Origin: Anastrepha obliqua
Lineage: Eukaryota > Arthropoda > Insecta > Diptera > Tephritidae
Assembly (NCBI RefSeq): GCF_027943255.1
Contig: NC_072893.1
Coordinates: 90,527,784-90,591,783, forward strand
Direction of reading: 5' to 3'
Length of the DNA: 64,000 nt
In this document: positions 22,293 to 32,586 of the stretch, piece after piece
Numbering within the stretch: position 1 is the stretch's first letter
How the letters are laid out: every line of letters starts with the position of its first letter
Position numbers and translations under genes: made by a program
Notes under the pieces: generated by a model
Told to the model about the DNA's origin: nothing
The model's database searches: none
What the model saw: the letters and a program-made list of their open reading frames with translations, nothing else

Positions 22293-22924
22293 TAAATCAT
22301 CTGTATCTAAATCATTAAATTGGGAGCCTAGAGGCCTCACGAGCTCAACGAAAAAACAAAGGAGTCGCCTTAAAATTGCTTCTCAGTACCAAATCGACAC
22401 GGAAGATGTGAAATGGTGCCTATACATCAATATGGAGGAAGCAAGGAAAGAAGTGGATGGCTCCAGAAGGTACAGCAAAGCCGAGAGTCAAGGCGGATCT
22501 TCATCCAAATAAGATGATATGTGTTTGCTAGGACTGGGAGGGTATGGTGCACTCGGAAATGCTCGAAAAGAATGCCACGGTCAACAAGAAGTACTACATT
22601 GCCCAGCTACAGCGTGTGAATGAGGCTATTCGACTGCAAAAACCTGATCGACATGGTTAAACCATGCTCTTTTACGACAACGCCAGGCCCCATGTAGCAC
22701 AAGTCGTCAATGCCGCTTTCCAAGAACTTGAATGGGAGGTTCTTCAGCATACAGGTATGCCGCATTCTCCGGACTTTGCACCGACCGATTACCATCTTTT
22801 CCTACCCTGTCAAACCATATGAAGGATGTTACCTTTGACACTAGACCAGGCGATTTTTGGCGGAACGGCATAAACAAATTGTTCGAGAGGGGAGAAGAGG
22901 TTGTAAACACATAATTGATTGACC

Positions 22925-25882
22925 TATTGATACAATTATTGTTTTTTGCTTAAATAAATATCTTCGGTAAACCCGCTATTCCACAACCTAATAAAGACTT
23001 GGAGCTCCGTTATAAAAAAATGTAACTGTTGCTAAATAGGCATATCATTTATATACATATATAGAAACGTTGACAACTTAACCGGGCGAAGTCCAAGAAA
23101 AAATACTTCTTCAAAGTGAGATCAAAAGCTCAAAGGAGAGCAAATATGGACGGTCAAGCAATTATCAAGGGAAGATCGACTGATTTGGAGCCAATTAACT
23201 CCACAACTTGTGCAGAAATTAACACAATGTGACTCCATTGTGTGAAGTCATTATCGCTAATGGCGATGGCTATAAAATTTATTGCGTATAGTATTATTAA
23301 TATTATAAGTTTGTTAAAATCAAATTGGTCAAAGAGTTTCTAAGTTATGGCGATCACGCTTTTGTTAGACAGACTGTATAGATATTTAGGTGTATTTATC
23401 AATTTAATGTAAGTTATTTGATGTTAAATAACAGCGCTACTTTCTACAAAATTACAGGGGAAAGAAAAATTTAACAGATGACGAGGTTTATTCTTTTCGA
23501 TACAAAAGAAAACCTAATGAAAAATATGTGTGTATTTTATTTATAACTGAACTAAATTAATCTCGAACCACTGGATGGGCCTCCCTGTATATGTGGTATA
23601 GTCATAGATGTGTAAATACGGAAACTGTGCTATCGGAAACATAAAATATAAAAAATTCAATTAAAATATGCGGAATATTCATTACGAAAAAATGTTTTTT
23701 AACCACCCACTCGTGTTTCATTAACAAATATGAAAAGAATAGCACATAAAGCAAAAATAGCAATTCTTTGTTGGTCGCATTTTTATGTGCATCACTGTAT
23801 ATTTACGAAAAAAATTACAGTGAATACATGTGTACATTCTGGCCCACAGTAGCAGCCATAGGTGCAACAACCGCATCGGTATCCGAAACTGTCAACATCA
23901 TCATAAGCACTAATGGCGTTTGACGTGATGCAAGTTGCTAGCAACAATGAGTGGGGTGTGGCGTCCAAAAAACAATGTCATGGTGGGTCCGTAACAAAGC
24001 AGGCACAATAACAATACAACACTGCAATACTGCCACCAACCGATAGCAATAACAATAATAATGGGGCACAATGAACAATCATTGCAGTGGCAACCGATAA
24101 CATTCAGGTAGACAATTTAGTCAGACGGCAGTGGCGGCGGTGATGTCATGCAACACAATATAAACCTATAAAACCACAGCCATAAGTAAGCAGGCGCGCG
24201 CGCGCAGTTGTCATGAGGCGCGCGTGGCATGTACTTCGAGCGCTGAACGCACAGGTGTGTCGCAGACCAGCAAATGTTGCATGTTCTGACAAAGTTCCAA
24301 TCTACAATACAACTCCGTAATGTTGCGCTAAAATTTTTGAACCAAACTACAGTGGAATCTGGGGACCTATGTATGTACATGTGCGCACACATATGTACAC
24401 ATACATGCATATATATTAGTAGCAGCATTAGACAATGTTGCTGTTGCGCCGCAACTTGGCACTTTTGTGGCAGCTTTACTAAACTGACAAAACTTTTCAA
24501 TGTGGCATGCTACACAAACCCATATACACACACATGCTAACACGAAGTCGGGCTAATACGCTCTCAATGCTAGAATTTTTGTATTGAGTATGCTGACTGC
24601 ATATGTGTGAATGAAAATTCTGTGTGTGTATGTGTGTGTGCACTATTTGTATGTTCGCTATGCCACATGTGGCATATGGCATGTGGCACAAAGTTTGAGC
24701 GACACTTTTCTAATTGAAAATTAAAACTTATTGTCATTGAGTTCGTGCGCGCATGTAATCGTGCCTGAGGGTTAGCGTCATACCAATGCGTTGCAAGTGC
24801 ATTGCTTGCCACATAATTAGCAGCAAATTGCAAAGGTGCGTGTACGGTCGTTTGCTAATCTTTTGATTGCATTTGGCGAAAAGTGGGGATAAAGCACAAA
24901 AATGAACCGTACATATACGGTTTCCTCACTGGGGCAATGGGTTTAGATGTACATCCATATATTTTATAACGGACATTAGGATAGCTAACTGGCCATACAC
25001 ATCCACATACATCTCCAAAGGTTACCTCGCTTCCGCATTGCATCATTTAAAACAGGAAGGTTCCGCATAGTTTGATCTGCGTGTCACTGCTAAGAAAAAT
25101 ATGAGCAAAACGAAAATAAACAAATATTGGGGTCTTCAGTTTCATTCTAAGCGTCGGCTCTGAAGCCTCTTCACTTCATACATCAGAAATGTTTATCATT
25201 TGATTCTGATCAAATTTCCTGTGTCTGGAATCACCTACATGGCGTAAAGGGTTTACGTTTGTTGTAAAATTATTTTAGAAAAACTCATTTAAATAGGCAA
25301 AACAACAAAATACTATTTGAAACAAAATCATTTTGTTGTTATTACTATTTTTAAATGCAATTAAAAAGGGTTTTCGAATACAGGGTTGCCGGGAAAGTCG
25401 TTGCAGATTCTTAATGAATTTATTATTTAACCCTAGTCCGTAATATATTAACACGTCGGCGTGTTCTTCATTCCTATACGTTGCCAATGTTTATAAGCAG
25501 AGTTCAAAATACACCTAACAGAGCGGTATCTGGTTTTTCTATAAGAAGCTTTTCAATGGCACAAATACACTGGAGGCTTAGAAAAGTATTATATTATATT
25601 AGAAGATTTTCATTGGACTCATGGTGGGAAGTGTCTAGAGCCAGCAAGCGTATCTGGTCGAAGAGATGCAGCGATTGACAATCTACTATAAAAAAAACCT
25701 TTAAAAACCTTATGACTGAAAATGGTTACAGTTGTTTTACGCGAAAAATTTACTAGTGCGAAAGACAACATTTAACCAAACAGCAATTAACAGGGGAAAT
25801 AACAACAGCCCAAAAAGGGACTTTGCTAATTTTTATACAATTTTTATACGAAACCGTAAACAATTTAGTTTTCAAAGTACTA
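22925..25882. other. A+T-rich DNA, no gene seen
   Basis: No gene is supported. It contains a short alternating GC patch (GGCGCGCGCGCGC near 24192, and GGCGCGCG near 24214), many ATGTAC/ATATGTGTG tracts (24360-24660), and a small piece near 23090-23230 whose translation faintly resembles the start of a mariner or Tc1 transposase, too short to call. Confidence 0.5.
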
Positions 25883-27188
25883 CTGTGGGCAAAAAGTAAG
25901 GTGAATTTGGTTGTAAAATGAAAAATCTTTATTTATTCTTGTAAATCAATTTCATTCCCTTCAAAATAATCCCCGCTTGATGAAATACACTTATGCCAAC
26001 GATTTTTCCAATCCCCGAAACATGCCAAATAGTCCATTTCTGGTATAGCCATCAGCACCTTCTTCGATTCAGCTTTTATCTCCTCAATCGACTCGAAACG
26101 CGTTCCCCGGAGTGGTCTCTTGAGTTTTGGGAATAGCCAGAAGTCACACGGAGCCAAATCAGGCGAATACGGTGGTTGCGGAACGATATGCGTGGAATTT
26201 TTGGCGAAATGGTCACGAAGAACGAGTGCAGTGTGAGACGGTGCATTATCGTGATGCAAAAACCAAGAGTTGTTGGCCCATAATTCTAGTCTTTTTAGAC
26301 GAATTGCTTCACGTAAACGACGCATAACGCTCAAATAATATTCCTTATTAACAGTTTGGCCAGGTGGAATGAATTCATAGTGCACAACACCACGAAAATC
26401 AAAAAAAAACTGTCATCATGACCTTTATTTTTGAACGACTTTGACGTGCTCTTTTCGGTCTGGCCTCGCCTTTAGCACGATATTCGCTTGATTGGTCGGT
26501 TGTTTCAGGGTCGTAAGCATAAATCCAAGTCTCATCTCCCGTAATGATGCATTTGAGCTTGTCCTGATAGTCTGAAAGCATTGTTTTACACATCAACGCG
26601 ACGACTTTTTTCCAAGAAATTGAGAGTTTTCGGTACCAAACGAGATTTGACTTTTCGTAGACCCAAATGGTCTTTCAAAATGGTTTTCACAGATCCTTCT
26701 GATATTCCGATCATATCAGTAAGTTCTTTAACAGTCAACCGATGATTTTTGAGCACTAACTCCTTCACTTTATTGACGTGTTGGTCATCTGTTGACGTCG
26801 ATGGTCGTCCGGAGCGCTCCAAGTCATCAACACGTTCTCGACCCTCTTTGAAGTCTTTGTGCCACTTATAAACATTTTTCTGCGACATGGTCGAATCACC
26901 AAATGCCTTCTGCAACATGCTAAACGTTTCCGCAGCCGAAATTTCATTCCGCAAACAAAATTTGATGGCACTTCTCTGCTCAATCAAATCAGACATTGTA
27001 AAAATCGAAAAATGCACTCTTGGTAGTTTGGTAAATACAAGCGTAAATATATTACTGATAATGATATTCACATGAAAGTTGGCCCAGATGTTACTAACAG
27101 TGCTGCCAACTCATGAAAAAAATAACTACAGGGAAATTTTAATCCCGCGAAGTTTGACAAATAAATTCACCTTACCTTTGGCCCACAG
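25883..27188 (-). mobile_element. Full-length mariner (DD34D), 1306 bp
   Basis: This is the best preserved element in the window. The termini are inverted: the left starts CTGTGGGCAAAAAGTAAGG and the reversed right starts CTGTGGGCCAAAGGTAAGG, followed by shared GTGAATTT. TA flanks both sides (25881-25882 and 27189-27190), the standard mariner target duplication. The length is the usual ~1.3 kb. The transposase inside is on the minus strand and carries only two frame-breaking indels. A shortened relative with diverged ends is at 31680. Confidence 0.92.
25933..26996 (-). pseudogene. Mariner transposase, two frameshifts
   Basis: This is a ~354-residue mariner transposase, the expected family length, with ATG at 26996 (MSDLIEQRSAIKFCLRNEIS). 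The N-terminal helix-turn-helix region includes KNVYKWHKDFKEGRERVDD, GRPSTSTDDQHV and ISEGSVKTILKDHLGLRKVK. The catalytic residues are all visible: ITGDETWIYAYDPE (first Asp), HHDNAPSHT (second Asp), and YSPDLAPCDFWLF (third Asp), with exactly 34 residues between the last two, the DD34D signature. The linker WVPHEL-equivalent reads RLVPKTLNF. Two indels break it: loss of two bases near 26594 (after RRVDV) and one extra T in a nine-T run near 26401-26409 (after VMMTVFF). The C-terminus RWHKCISSSGDYFEGNEIDL and the stop at 25933 are intact. It belongs to the group of mariners often annotated as SETMAR-like in insects. Confidence 0.92.
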
Positions 27189-27224
27189 TAGTATTACATA
27201 GCGCACTATTTCTATTTTTAATTT

Positions 27225-27660
27225 AAATTCTTCTACTTTTTGATTGGCGTGATAGCCGGTTACGCGATTTTGGCCGAGTCGCTCTTTCTCATGCTAACTG
27301 GCGCCAGTTGGACACACCAAGTGAAGTGAAGTCCTTCTCCACCTGATCTTTTCTATGTAGAGGAGGTCTTCCCCTTCCTCTACTACCATCAGCTGGTACC
27401 GCATCGAATACTTTCAGAGCAGAAGCATTTGTATATATTCGGACGACGTGACCCAATGAAGCCGTTGGATCTTTATTCGCTGCGCTATGTCTATGCCGTC
27501 GTAAAGCTCATACAGCTCACCATTCCATCGCCTGCGATACTCGCCGTTGCTAATGTGCAAAGGTCCACTCCAAAGGAAGCCTACTCAGGTATTGTCATCG
27601 CCCAAGCTTCTGCGCCATACGGTAAGATGAGCAAGGGTAAGACTCCCATAAGTTGTTAGT
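27225..27660 (-). pseudogene. Non-LTR element C-terminal tail relic
   Basis: On the minus strand I read GVLPLLILPYGAEAWAMTI, then after shifts GEYRRRWNGELYELYDGIDI and AQRIKIQRLHW, GHVVRIYTNASALKVFDAVP, ADGSRGRGRPP and KDQVEKDFTSLGVSNWRQLA. This is the family tail that follows the reverse transcriptase in many RTE/CR1-like elements: YGAEAW, then QRLRWLGHVVRM, then RGRPxxRWxDQVExD and NWR. At least three frameshifts and a stop after RQLA make it a relic. It does not overlap the reverse-transcriptase fragment at 10662. Confidence 0.8.
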
Positions 27661-27879
27661 TTTGACGGTCGAGAGAGGACTTTATTACTCAATTGCCTAC
27701 TTAGTTCTAAGTAGCACTTATTAGCAAGAGATTGAATTTAAATTAACTTTTAACGTTACACTAACTAAAAGACTATTCTTTTCGTAACTAAAATCTTAAT
27801 AGAGTTAACACAGGTCATAACAGCAGCCTAAATTAAGGTTTCCCTAAACATCCCAACGTCACCCCACGAATTCCCAATT

Positions 27880-28456
27880 CTAATTAACCTTGAACCCAAA
27901 TGACCAGGTAATTTGCCTCTCTGTGGACTTACAAACATCACACTAACGAATTTCTCAGAAAACGAGAGGGGAATAAATTCGTTGAACACTGGTGAAATTC
28001 TACCGGTCAGCGGCAACCGAAAAAATTACTAACTCTGGAGAGAGAAATTTATGTTAAGCTACTTTTGCTCAACAGAGTAGAATTAAGAATTTTAACCAAG
28101 ACGCATTCATTAAAGGTGGTAGCACTAGACCAACAACAACGTTTTATACATTACAAATGTCCCAACACAAAAAATAGAAACGAAAAAGGAAAAAACGAAT
28201 AATATTGCAGAGTCGAATAAAGTTTGAGCTAGAAGCATACGACGAGGGTGTAAATGGCAGAGCTTTTAGTTTTCTGACATCCGAATATACCATATACGAC
28301 AAAAGAAGAAAAAAGCAAATCCGAGAGTCTACGGAACCACCTCTAATTGATTCGCCTTGTTTTTACGTGGTTCCTTTACAGTCCACTGTAGCCTGAAATA
28401 TCTCTTAAACAAAAGTGATCGTTCAAAGACTATCGTCTGTCATTTCTGTGAAAACA
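27880..28456 (+). pseudogene. Second RNase H-type retroelement relic, interrupted
   Basis: This is a decayed copy of the same region as residues ~165-265 of the 21.3-kb element. It reads LCGLTN near 27918, NEFLRK-like sequence, then REGNKFVEHW, NSTGQRQPKKLLTL and KLLLLNRVELRILT (to about 28100). The homology stops, then resumes at about 28350 with VPLQSTVA-equivalent VHCSLKYLLNKSD and SKTIVCHFCENRV, matching TGHCSLRYHLNN and ETNVCRFCEMD. So roughly 240 bp of unrelated sequence (28105-28345) was inserted or substituted. The relic then meets a hAT-type MITE at 28465. It has stops and shifts throughout, so it is older than the 21.3-kb copy. Confidence 0.75.
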
Positions 28457-28464
28457 GAGTACAT

Positions 28465-28908
28465 TAGACCGGGTCGATTTGTGGGGACGCAAAAAAATCG
28501 CCCATTGCTCTGTGAAAATCATATTCTAGGGATCAAAATAAGAAACTTTTCCGAAGGAACCATACCTCTAAAACGAATTCTGATGTCCCCCAATTTGGGT
28601 CGAACTTTTTAGTTTCTTTTCTATAACTCACTTAAATTAATTTTTTTATTTACATATGTTCTGACTAAATGAATTTCTTAAGAGAAAAATAGATATTATT
28701 ATAAATAAATGATAAATAAATAAATAAAGAAAAAACATAGCCATTTAGCTGATTTTTTCATGTAAAGGCCAAAAATGGTGATATTTTGAAATTGCGGGAC
28801 ATCAGAATTCGTTTTAGAGGTATGGTTCCTTCGGCAAAGTTTCTTATTTTGATCCCTAGAATACGATTTTCACAGAGCAATGAGCGATTTTTAAATCGAC
28901 CCGCCCTA
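28465..28908. mobile_element. hAT-type MITE, 444 bp
   Basis: Long inverted arms (about 135 and 130 bp) start TAGACCGGGTCGATTT on the left and, reversed, TAGGGCGGGTCGATTT on the right. Both contain CATTGCTCTGTGAAAATC and CGAATTCTGATGTCC. An exact 8-bp direct repeat, GAGTACAT, flanks it at 28457-28464 and 28909-28916. Eight-base duplications and ends starting TAG are typical of hAT elements. It has no coding capacity; the A+T-rich centre includes AAATAAATAAATAA. It sits inside the retroelement relic at 27880 and is therefore younger. Confidence 0.85.
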
Positions 28909-28916
28909 GAGTACAT

Positions 28917-31188
28917 GCATAGTAGAGCTTGACTGGATAGCTTCATTAACAATATTGAGTCAATATGACATTTTGTTAATATTTATATTTATATTTTCCA
29001 CAACCATAAATGTTACTACTATTTGCATTGATTGTTTTAATTTATATGAGACTCTTCCAATGTTACGGACTGTATGCACCTACACTCGCTTCTTATTCGC
29101 ACAAATTCAGCTGCTTACAGCTCGACAACAACTCTACAGTATTCAGCACGCATACGCTTCAACAACTTCAATTAAAGTTTATTCGCGTACCAGAAATTGA
29201 TGAATTGTCGAGAGTTAGCTGTGCAAACTCAATTTGAAGAAATGCAACATTGACAGGCTGGTTGGCGCTGGGGCGGCATATATAAATAAATTGAAATTTT
29301 ATAGTTTCGGACGAGTTGGCGATGCGGCGTTAGCAGAGAAAGAGAGATCATAGTTTCGTTGAGACAGCCGAAGACGGAATGACGGAAGAGGAAGCGGATG
29401 TTATGCAGCAGTGACTTTTGACATAGTCTTGTTTGCAGAGAAATTGCTATTATGCTTAAATGCTATTGTTGTTGTTGTGTAGTAGACTGCAGCTTGTCCA
29501 TGCAAGCAAATGAAACACAAATAAAGCGCCCGTGCATTGGGACATAAGTACGTACATTGTTTAAGCAAATTCCCGCTACAGCTGCGAATCGATTCCCAAA
29601 TGCAATTGCGTGCTGAAGATGCCGCTTTTTGTGTAGCCTCCATACGCTTCAGCTAGTGATGTTCGGAATTTTTCTGCTATTTGGTGCATGTTTTTTCCCC
29701 TTCTTTCTTTGCACGATTAAGCTTTAGAATTTTTTCAATTTAGCTCTCGCTTCTATTTTTCACTACGAAAAAAAGTAACAATTGGGAAATCGCTTATAGA
29801 GCTGCGTAGCTAGAGCATTCCATTACGCAACGCGTAAGCGCCGTAAAGTGCTTGCGACTGCAACGTCTTTACTTGTATAACTTGATGCTTTGCCTTTTGA
29901 TAGTGCAAGTCGTCTAAAGTGTATATGTATTTTCTTTATTTCCTCTTTTATCTTCTCAAATGTTTCAATAATTTTTATTGCATCTACTCACTCAATAAAA
30001 ACATTTGCGCCGAGTACAAGTAATTTCTACTTCAAGTGTTTTGCATGTGCGAATGTATGTATCGGCGTACTAATACCTACACGAACACGTATAGATAGGG
30101 TATATATGCAAGTAACTGTTTTCAAATTCAAATACTGTTGCATGCGCCAGCAATGGTGGCCTCTTTTTTCCAAGACACTCAAGCATTCGCAGCCGCGTTC
30201 CTTTGTATGACATACAACTTGCTTGCATTTATTTTACTTCATTCACTCACAGCCTCATTCGCTCATTCAATCATTCATTCATTCATTCATTGCTGCGATT
30301 GCTTCCGCAAGGTCTTTGAGCTGCAATGCGAAGCCTTAGTCCATTGCGCGCAGATGCAATAAAAATGCATTAAAGCCGCCAACAACCTCAACTGATAATG
30401 TCGGCATACACCGACTCCTATTCCGCCCCTCACCGCTTGATCTGCTTCCCGCCACTATAGAGTGCAGCCCGTGCAATTTTAATGGAAATGCTATAACAAA
30501 TGCATGGAAAAAAGCAAAGCAAAGTGAAGTGTGCGGCAAAGTGTATACAGCGAGTGGCCTTTCGCAAGGATGTGCGTGTATGTATGCACGCAGAGGAATA
30601 GAAGAACTTTTGCCTTCGCCACATACGCCACCAAAGAGTGCTGCTGCTTTGTACCATCAAAGAAATACCAGAAGTGCACAATAGTAGCCAAGTGTACTCG
30701 TATCCTTCACTTACGGCCGGAGCGCTGTTGCACTTCTGCTGCAGTCGGCCAGTTTGTGTTGAGACGTTTCTTTGACGGTGGGTTGGTTTTATTATTTTTG
30801 TATTTACAAGTACTTATATTTTTAGGTTTGCAGAAATTATGGTTATAAAGGGATTCTTTAAGAGGTACATAATCAGAAATTTAAATAAAAATACAAACGT
30901 TAGGGTAAACACAATTTTTTTAATTGGTAAAAATTATGGAAAATTATTTGGGGCATTTGAGCCCCATGAGCTTTCAGTGCGCGTAAGTCCGGAACACAAA
31001 TTTCTAACTAACTTCTACTTTCTAACTTTTTCAATTATTCGAAACCATAAGTTACATAAAATATGACTGAAGTTGATTTAATTTACTGTAAAATTATTCC
31101 GTAAAAATGTATCGCAGATGCAACTTAAAGATCAGTGGCAGGGCAATTTCTGCAGATAATCTCACAAACGAATTCTCCCTTCAAAATC
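28917..31188. other. A+T-rich DNA, no gene seen
   Basis: No gene is supported. A small (CATT)n run lies at about 30268-30291. Short open frames on both strands lack domains. The composition is somewhat less A+T-rich around 30400-30760. Confidence 0.5.
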
Positions 31189-31384
31189 AACGACATTTGG
31201 TTCCGACAAAATGGTGCAAGAATCTATTATTGAAATATTCATGACACCATTGACGCCATACAGCCAAATTAATTTGAAAAAGTAGTTCAAAATTGGACTG
31301 ATCCAATGGACCTTGCAACTCATGTTCATGTTGAACATATGGCGGTTAACATATTCAAAAAATAAATGCCATAAAATTATCATC
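31189..31384 (+). pseudogene. Mariner-like type B transposase fragment
   Basis: Fragment of a DUF4817-type transposase: NDIWFRQNGARIYY (consensus DMWFQQDGATCHT; the catalytic Asp is Asn), then a large internal deletion, then FEKVVQNWTDPMDLATH and VEHMAVNIFKK to the end near 31384. The following 80 bp contain GAGTTCTCAAGTTCTTTAAA, which is the same 3' terminal sequence seen, reversed, at 12866 and 52598. It therefore belongs to the type B subfamily and keeps its 3' end, but not its 5' end. Confidence 0.7.
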
Positions 31385-31679
31385 CAGAGTACAGCGAAAA
31401 AAAAAAAATTATTTCAATTAAATTTTTATTTTGCGTTATCATTTTGAGTTCTCAAGTTCTTTAAAAACATGTGGAATATGATATGCCATTATGACCTTTA
31501 GTGTTACTATGTACGAGACTGTATATTTATAAATAAATTTAAGTTAAAATGAAACAATGTCCAGCAGGGACTGTTCAATTAAAAAAATACCTGTGGTTCA
31601 GGCAGTTAAGCTATCTAGACCATTTTTGATTCACTTCGTCCTGGAAGTACTTTGCGACATAAAATGTTCTTATATACTA
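31385..31679. other. Short gap between two mariner relics
   Basis: It holds the 3' terminal sequence of the type B relic and then A+T-rich DNA with no feature. Confidence 0.5.
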
Positions 31680-32584
31680 CTGTGTCCAAAAAATAAGGTG
31701 ACATTGTATTTATTTTGAAAATTCTTTATTTATTCTTCCAAATCAATTTCATCCCCTTCAAAGTAATCCCCTCCCGACACAATGCACTTATGCCAACGTT
31801 TTTTCCAATTTTCGAAACACTGGTTGTAGTCACTTTCCGGGATGGCCTTCAGTTCCGTCTTCGTTGCGGCTTGAATCTCCTCTATCGTGTCAAAACGGTG
31901 TCCCCGGAGCGGTCTTTTGAGCCTGCTGAACAGCCAGAAGTCGCACGGTGCCAGATCAGGTGAATACGGTGGTTGCGGAACGATATGGGTTGAGTTTTTG
32001 ATGAAATGATCACGAATTACGAGTCCAAAAAATTCAATGTTTTCGGTACCAGTCGAGATTTGACGCGCTTGAGGCCCAAAACATCCTTCAAAATGGTATT
32101 GACTGAGCCTTTCGATATGCCAACATCATCAGCAAGGTCTCTAATCGTTAATCGACGGTTTTTCAACACCAAATCTTTGATTTGTTGGACGTGAGCTTCG
32201 TCAGTTGAGGTTGATGGTCGCCCAGGACGCTCTTCGTCTTCGACACGTTCACGACCGGCTTGGAACACTTGTAAACATATTTTTTAGACATAGCCTCATC
32301 ACCAAAGGCTTTCTGCACCATCCTCAAAGTATCCGAAAATTGATTCCGCAAACAAAATTTAATGCAAATTCTTTGCTCAACAAATTTCGACATTGCAAAA
32401 AACGAGAAACTCACTTTTAGCAGCTCACAAAACGACGCGTATCTCAAACAGTAAATGAATATTTCACATGAAATTTGACATAGATGTCACTCACAGTACT
32501 ACCAACCTAAAAAAAAAAAGAATTCCCCTAATCCTTCAAAGCGCGCAGTTTAAAATCAAATGTCACCTTATTTTTTGGACACAG
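31680..32584 (-). mobile_element. Mariner deletion derivative, 905 bp
   Basis: The inverted termini are CTGTGTCCAAAAAATAAGG on the left and the same sequence reversed on the right, followed by shared GTGACATT. TA is on both outer sides (31678-31679 and 32585-32586). The ends match each other better than those of the 25.9-kb element. It is ~400 bp shorter than a full mariner because the catalytic centre of its transposase is deleted. Elements like this keep the ends that transposase binds and can be moved only in trans. Confidence 0.9.
31730..32393 (-). pseudogene. Mariner transposase lacking catalytic centre
   Basis: The start is MSKFVEQRICIKFCLRNQFS at 32393. The helix-turn-helix part reads MVQKAFGDEAMSKKYVYK, then after a shift RERVEDEERPGRPSTSTDEA and ISKGSVNTILKDVLGLKRVK with RLVPKTLNFL. 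Directly after that the sequence jumps to LVIRDHFIKNSTHIV and PQPPYSPDLAPCDFWLF, so the first two catalytic Asp residues (GDETW and HHDNA blocks) are lost and only the third remains. The C-terminus WKKRWHKCIVSGGDYFEGDE ends at a stop at 31730. It is related to, but distinct from, the 25.9-kb transposase. Confidence 0.88.
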
Positions 32585-32586
32585 TA

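Larger units (their letters stand above)
21059..22922 (+). pseudogene. Mos1-like mariner transposase, split by retroelement
   Basis: This is a mariner-family (DD34D) transposase relic in two halves. The 5' half (21059-21296) reads FFAFHRGLKAAKADYDIC then STARKCFAKFKNYDFDV, the second helix-turn-helix region of Mos1-like mariners. It stops at PSEFDEERR-equivalent sequence, where a 996-bp non-LTR element sits. The 3' half resumes at 22293 with EDVKWCLYINMEEARKE (first catalytic Asp position changed; consensus is GDEKW), VHSEMLEKNATVNKKYYIAQ, FYDNARPHVAQVVNAA (second catalytic Asp present), WEVLQHTGMPHSPDFAPTDY (third Asp present) and RPGDFWRNGINKLFERGEEV, ending near 22922. Several frameshifts and a short deletion after SNHMKDVTFD remove any activity. 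I could not locate the inverted termini. Confidence 0.8.
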
